Assembly (NCBI GenBank): GCA_030248215.1
Contig: JASANG010002996.1
Coordinates: forward strand, 62,001 to 126,000
Direction: 5' to 3'
Length of the DNA: 64,000 bases
Origin: Enoplolaimus lenunculus
Taxonomy: Eukaryota; Nematoda; Enoplea; Enoplida; Thoracostomopsidae
The stretch's first letter is position 1. Each line of letters begins with the position of its first letter. A model generated the notes under the pieces. The model had not been told where the DNA came from and searched no databases. It saw only the letters and a list, made by a program, of their open reading frames with translations. Below are positions 58,235 to 64,000 of the stretch, piece after piece. A program made the translations under genes and the position numbers.

Positions 58235-61200
58235 ATGGCTGAACCGAAAGCAGCGCTGTACGCCTGGCTTGGTAAACGTCAGAAGACTCCGAATTATGAA
58301 GTTCATCCTGCAGGAGGCCGAGGTCCGGCCAGATTTCGTTGCGAGGTACGTAAATAGTCAGTGGTCTTTACCAGCCCTGGAAAATAATGAATTTGATACG
58401 AGTATTTTGTGCTTACAGCTATTATAGCTAGTTAGCAAGCTACAACCGGGGCGCCTGCCTCTTGTTTTTTGTAAATGTTGTGTCCTTTTGGGAGCTTGTT
58501 GAAATTTGGGGGCAATTTTTAAGTGTTTATTATTTCCCAGATTTTTAAAAACGGAACTTAAAACCAATTTTTGGCAACGCTTTGCAGATTTTGTTAAGCA
58601 TGTGCTTAACCGTCTTGTCACAATCACATTTACAGTGTACTATTGTTCCAGGTGCGAGTTGAAGGATTCAATTATGTCGGCATGGGCAATTCAACGAATA
58701 AGAAAGATGCCATGACTAATGCAGCGCAAGATTTCATGCAGTTTTTAGTTCGAACTGGTGAAATGCAACAACAGGACGTACCGCAGTTGAAGGTAAGTCT
58801 AGTGAGAATGAAGCTAAGTCTAGTGAGATTTTTGTAGAGATAACGACTTTGAAAATGAGTAAAAAATGCTAAAAGTATGAAACACCTGAGACTGCTGAAC
58901 TGCAATTTGATAACGAGTATGGTATTACGTAAAAGGCGATTTTGAGCAGGTGCGTGTTCGCAGGGACTGTTGCAACGAGGGCGTTATGGCGAATTCTTTT
59001 ATTTCCTCATTCGCAGTTTTGGATATGGTTTTAAATTTGTTTCTTATTCTCTTACCTTACCAATGGGGGCTACAGCCTATGTAAACTAACTCTTCCTTGG
59101 TACCGCCCTAGCATCTTGGCATATCGTGCAATCTGAATCACCACAGCGCTGTATTTTTAGCCTTTGTGCACTACACCAATGTAACGCTTTTCATAACTGT
59201 GTAAGAAGTTTTGTGCAACTTTTAGGTTTCGTTTATGGAGGGGCCGCGTACTGGTGCCGGTGTATTTCCTGCCGCTAGACCACCTGGAGCTGCGCAAAGT
59301 CAGTCAGAAGACGGCACTGGAGATGCTTCAAGCAATGATTTTTCACTGTTTGGTAATGTTGGGGCTGGCTATAGGCCGCATGCTGAGCGCACTGCGCATC
59401 AGCAGTATTTGGATACCATTCGTGAGAAACGGCAGGCCGAAGAAGTTACTCAGGTATGTAAGTTATATAAATGTCATTTTGTGAAAAGACAAAGAGGAGT
59501 ATCAGTCAGCCGCGTAGTTAGGATTTCATCTTGGGGACGTATAACCTGATATAAAAGAAACAATAGTCTTACAAAGTCTGGGGTTTTTGACAAAATTCAA
59601 TGCAGTTGCAGTGATTCAACCTTAAAAAATATGCATCGTTAGATTATTAAATTGTGGTTGTACCTAGTCCTTTAGCTGTACTATGGTAGAAAAACTGTTT
59701 AATATTAATTATGTGGGGCATTAATTTTCTGGCGTACATGCGGCGCGACGCCGGACGCCGAGGTGTGCTGACGTGCAGTGCTTTTAAATTTTGGCTTTGT
59801 TTGCAGCACATGGTGCCTATTATGGTGGAGTGCAGTACTGAAGTTTCTGTACTCTACTGCAGTTGCATTGTTCAATACGGATTGCGCTTGTTTTCTTGTA
59901 TGGTATAGTCTGATAAAAAGTGTTAAGTATCTATTGTGCGCCTGCTATTATGGATTTTCATGATTCCTGTTTTTTAGTCGGAAGCTGTCGACTTTCACGC
60001 TGATATTCATGGCGGATGGACGCTTGATAACTGTAAAGCACGACTGAATACGTTCTGTTCCCAGAATAAAATTGTACAACCAGAATATGTTTACAAAGCA
60101 GTCGGACCGGAGCACTCGAAGTACGGCCAATATTTTGTAGTTGGTTTAGTATAACGCGGCAAGATAAATTCCACTGCAACCAAAATACATCGCTGGTAAA
60201 CGGTTTTTGCCAGTTTGGTATATCTTTTTAGTTCGTTGGCTGTGTTTTTTCGAGAGAATACTGCCCAATTATTGCTACAAATATGGTCTATATAGCTCGT
60301 TTGTCATTTATGTAAGATATCAACGTTTAAATTTTTGGTTTTCTTACTTGCTATGTGTATACTGACGGTATGCCACTATCCGTTTGACGAATATAATCAG
60401 AACTGTGTTCACTAGGTCTATACAGTGAATGACAGAATTCAACGAATCGCTGTTTGACTTAATTTTGTTCCTGACTGTACTTGCACTTTTTATCTTGAAC
60501 TTGTAAACGTTTAATCTGAATACCACTTTTATTGGATAATGACTGGGTTTATGAAATCTGACTTAAGTATTTCCTTAAATAACTATATACGTCGCCGACT
60601 TAAGTAAATACTTAACTTTTCGAACAAAAACAGATAAATGCCAAAATGTGAGCCATTGTCAAAACAAAAAAGTAATAGATTTGTTTAATATTGCACCATG
60701 AGTGTACAATACCAGTTAGACCAAGCTTAGTATGCCTGAGCTATTCATCTGTAATGTAACAACTTAGTCAGTAACTTAAGTATTTACTAAACTAAAATAA
60801 GCTTTAAAGACCGAAAAAACGATTAAGTAATTACGTAACACGTACGTAATAATTATGTACTAAGTCGCACTTCAGTAGGTTTTCAGAAACCCAGCCATTG
60901 TTATATAGCAATGTGATGTTAGATTTTTCTCATTAGATTGCTCGAAAAGAACAAGAGGTGTACCAGCGGTTGAAAGTTTTTTCTGTGCAAAATTAGGACC
61001 AAAATAGCTATTTATCACAAACGTTTAACAGCTATTTGTGGTCCTTAATTTGAAATATGAACCTTGGACTCGTTATGCCAGTGCCCAGAAACGATTCAAT
61101 GAAACGCTCAATGTGTATCTTACATAACGGTGAGGCTGCAGAATCATTAAACTTAGCGGTCAACGTCCGAGTAATGGTTTTGCAGCCTTTTCAATTAATG

Positions 61201-63889
61201 TCGTATGAAACAATCCAAATTCTACGCGGGCAGTAGGATTGCAGTTTCTATCATGCGTGTAAAATTTGATTTTGTAAAAAGTTTGTGCAAAGCAACTAAT
61301 TTATTGTATAATTGGTGCAATCGTTGGACTAAAATGAGGCAAAGGGGTAAAATTGGAGCGTTCAGTGAATCGTTTCAGGTGCATCGATGGGCAATCGAGT
61401 TTAAAGTTGTTGTGCCAGTCATAAATGTTGGTGTGTCATGTATGGTATTCACATAAAGGCTGGTGGCATATTGTCAGCAGACACTATGTAAGCATTATTA
61501 ATTGTACTGAGCTATAAAACATGTTAACAGTGGCGTACCAGTACTAGAATTGCTTTTGAGGCTTTCAGCTAATTGATTAGCTTTATAATCGCGCTTTAGA
61601 ATGCAAAACGGAACTGGATTATATCGAACGCGGAATTCGGAATAGCAAATTTACATTCTAAATGTATCTTGACACCATTCATTCATAACTGAAGCTTTGT
61701 TTGGTTTGGTTTTGCTTTCGAAACTCTGCAGAAGATACTTCACCTTTCAAGTTATTGTAAAGATTTTCCGACACACGACATAAAATTATAGTTATATATT
61801 CGCGTTTACATATCATGTGAATAACTGACTTAGAATTAATGTTCTGGTCGAAACTTTGGTTTTTGTTTTAGAGGATTCACTGCTGAAATGTGGTTGTTTG
61901 TAAAACAATTGAACAGAAGTAAGTAAAGTAGATTTTTGCTAGCGATGTTGCCAATGCCAAAATTTTTGCTGATGTCCAAAACTGTACTGATTCATTTCAA
62001 ATTTTACCTATACCCAATCGATGTCGAAACCTATTCCACATTCAATTTTAATACAATCGTTAAAGAATTGTTAGGATTACTACATTAGGCCTTTGTAAAC
62101 TCTAAGACTTAAACCCTATCAAACATAAAAAATTATATATTTGTTAACATGGTTCTTTTCCCCCGATTTTTTAAACGAACGCAAGAGTCATCACAGTTTG
62201 TTGATTATCAGACGCAGTGAAATACGCTAGCAAGTTAAATGGAAAGCATTCGAACTCGCTGCTAAGTTATAAAATACCGGCAAAGAATGGTCAATTCGTT
62301 AGCAGTGGTGATGGCAGTACTCATGAAAGGTGTCTGCCAATGCCGATTAATCAGCAAATTCTTATTTTGTGCTTTGTGTAATTTTGTCCTGCATAGTTGA
62401 GTCAGTATGCTATTTAAATAATTTGTGCTGCTTACTTATGGCGGTCCCGCTCGAAAACGTGAGCATGTGCCAACATTTAAATGGTCTCTTGTTGTTTATA
62501 GAACTATCTGCACGTGAACAAGGATCAAACAAAAAGACTGCAAGCGCGTCTTGCGCGTTGTCGCTTGTTCGCCAGCTGTATCATCACGGCGTTATTGAAG
62601 CGTATAGCGGTGAGCGTAAGTCGAAAAAAGATGTCGAACAGTTACCTGAATATGATGTAGCGATTGATCCTGGATTTGAACAACAACTAACCGCATATTT
62701 GAATGCCGTTGGTATGGTATGGACCCAGCCTTCAGTGCCAAGTTCGGTTCAAATGGCAACTGAGACAGGCAGTGTGAAAAGCTCGGCAGATAAAGACCAG
62801 CAACCGCAGCTGTGTTCGCTACTGCCCACTGCAAAGCTAGCACAATTTCCTGATGGCGTGCGAACTGCTACTGGCGTGGTACCATGGTCTCCGCCGCAAC
62901 AGAATTGGAATCCTTGGACTGGTTCGAATATCGATGAAGGACCGATGGCGTTTGTGAGTTTTAGTTAATGGTATGGTGCGTCCGGATATTGAAATAACAG
63001 ATATAGAGACCCTAGCCGGATAGTGAATTAATTGCGGGGAGCGGATTTTCGCAGACTCCGCCTCCTTCATGTTTCTGCATTGTAATATTGATTGGCAAAC
63101 GTATGTTCAAAGGTCATACTTCAATTTTGATACCGCAACGTTTGTTTTAGAATACACTGGAGCAAATTAGTCAAGATTTGTATAACGTTTACACCGAACA
63201 GCATCAAAATGAGTTGTATCAGCAGGTAAGCAGTTTATATTTTGTTAGGGTCATATTAAACGCTCGTTATAGTTATGATTATTAATATTAATTATGTCTG
63301 TTGTTGTGGTAAGGGTGAAAACAGGTTAACCGCTACTCAATCTGGATACATATACTACCAATATTGATATTAGCCAAGTTGTAATGTTGTATTGCGTTAT
63401 AATTTTTATAATATCTAGGGTTTATTAGCAGAGGATATTTTGACGATTGTTAGCTGCAAAATGGGTTCAGGGTTTTAAGACTTTTTATGGACAAATTCTA
63501 GCAGTTGACAATTAATGTAGTATATTTCTATTGTGCTTGTTTTCTGCTTTTAATCGGGAGTAAATAATTGTGATTTTATGCATGGTTCACATTAACTTTT
63601 GCCGCTTTCCGCCGAAAATGCCGGACGCTATTGATAACGAGTGCAAATTTTAAAATTTGCCACTCGTGTGAACCTAAACACCAAATGTTTTTGCTGGCAA
63701 AGCGTCAAAATGTTAATGTGAACTGTGCATAACTGACTTGCGTACTACTGATTGAGTAGAGTATTTCAGATGTTCGAAAGACGACAACAACTGCCGGTTT
63801 ACCAGTATCATAGCGAAATTTTGCAAACGATTCAAAACAGTTGTGTAACACTGATCAAAGGCGAAACCGGTTGCGGCAAAACAACGCAG
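58235..63889 (+). CDS. DHX9: DHX9/maleless-type RNA helicase A, 5' part (8 exons; gene continues past the window)
   Basis: Exons: 58235-58345, 58652-58792, 59226-59453, 59978-60120, 61872-61918, 62502-62953, 63151-63225, 63770-63889. They join in phase and give the first 439 residues. Residues 1-75 are dsRBD1 ([34 protein letters not shown]). Residues of about 163-255 are dsRBD2 ([13 protein letters not shown], then AREQGSNKK and [18 protein letters not shown]). The linker [20 protein letters not shown] is the conserved region before the helicase core. The last exon ends at Walker [11 protein letters not shown]. The 47-nt exon 5 codes for [18 protein letters not shown]9/MLE unwinds double-stranded RNA and RNA:DNA hybrids in the nucleus; fly MLE acts in dosage compensation and the C. 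elegans homologue is rha-1. A possible acceptor (TTTTATAG, ending 58218) lies 16 nt before the start. The rest of the DEAH helicase core is outside the window. Confidence 0.95.
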
Positions 63890-64000
63890 GTAAAGATACG
63901 GTTGTGGAGGAATGTGTGCTGCACAATGGCTTCGCAGTGATAATGTGTATGGCTATGAAGGCGTGTACATAGAAAATGCAAAATACTGTTACTCTGCTTT

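Overview
This is a window of an animal nuclear genome, most likely an invertebrate and plausibly a nematode. The genes have many short exons, 5' splice sites close to GTAAGT or GTATGT, and U-rich 3' splice sites such as TTTTCAG or TTTTAG. Degenerate TTAGGC runs, the nematode telomere unit, recur inside small transposons. The nematode call is an inference, because TTAGGC here is interstitial. No bacterial, organellar or viral genes were seen.

Five conserved gene families could be reconstructed exon by exon, with reading phase kept across every junction. From left to right: ARMC8, an armadillo-repeat subunit of the CTLH/GID ubiquitin ligase (2094-11911, +, 19 exons); a RASSF7/8/10-type Ras-association protein with a very long low-complexity insert (18174-25000, +, 6 exons); NOP16, a nucleolar ribosome-biogenesis protein (28812-32553, -, 5 exons); two tandem copies of an SLC35B3-type PAPS transporter (37434-43246 and 50860-55570, both +, 9 exons each with identical internal exon lengths); and the first eight exons of DHX9/maleless (58235-63889, +), which runs off the right edge. 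Two further exons at 34001-35150 look like the 3' end of a gene I do not recognise.

Introns and intergenic gaps are full of non-autonomous DNA transposons. At least nine copies belong to a family with GGYCCATGTTACTTTAAGGGGCG-like ends, 8-bp target duplications and internal TTAGGC-like repeats. Several hAT-type elements have CAGGGTGCA or CAGGGTTC ends and 8-bp duplications, and one is nested cleanly inside a TTAGGC element. There are also mariner-like elements flanked by TA, palindromic foldback elements built on GAGTCAAATTGACTC, two tRNA-derived SINE-like copies, a 5'-truncated Jockey-type LINE in a NOP16 intron, and a roughly 4.9-kb structure (about 44.2-49.1 kb) with inverted ends, hairpin-forming minisatellites and a 379-bp tandem repeat.

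The genes are ordinary housekeeping or signalling genes and do not form an operon or one pathway. The most unusual content is the repeat fraction: elements that carry telomere-like repeats, and one element whose target duplication lies exactly on a splice donor of the RASSF gene.
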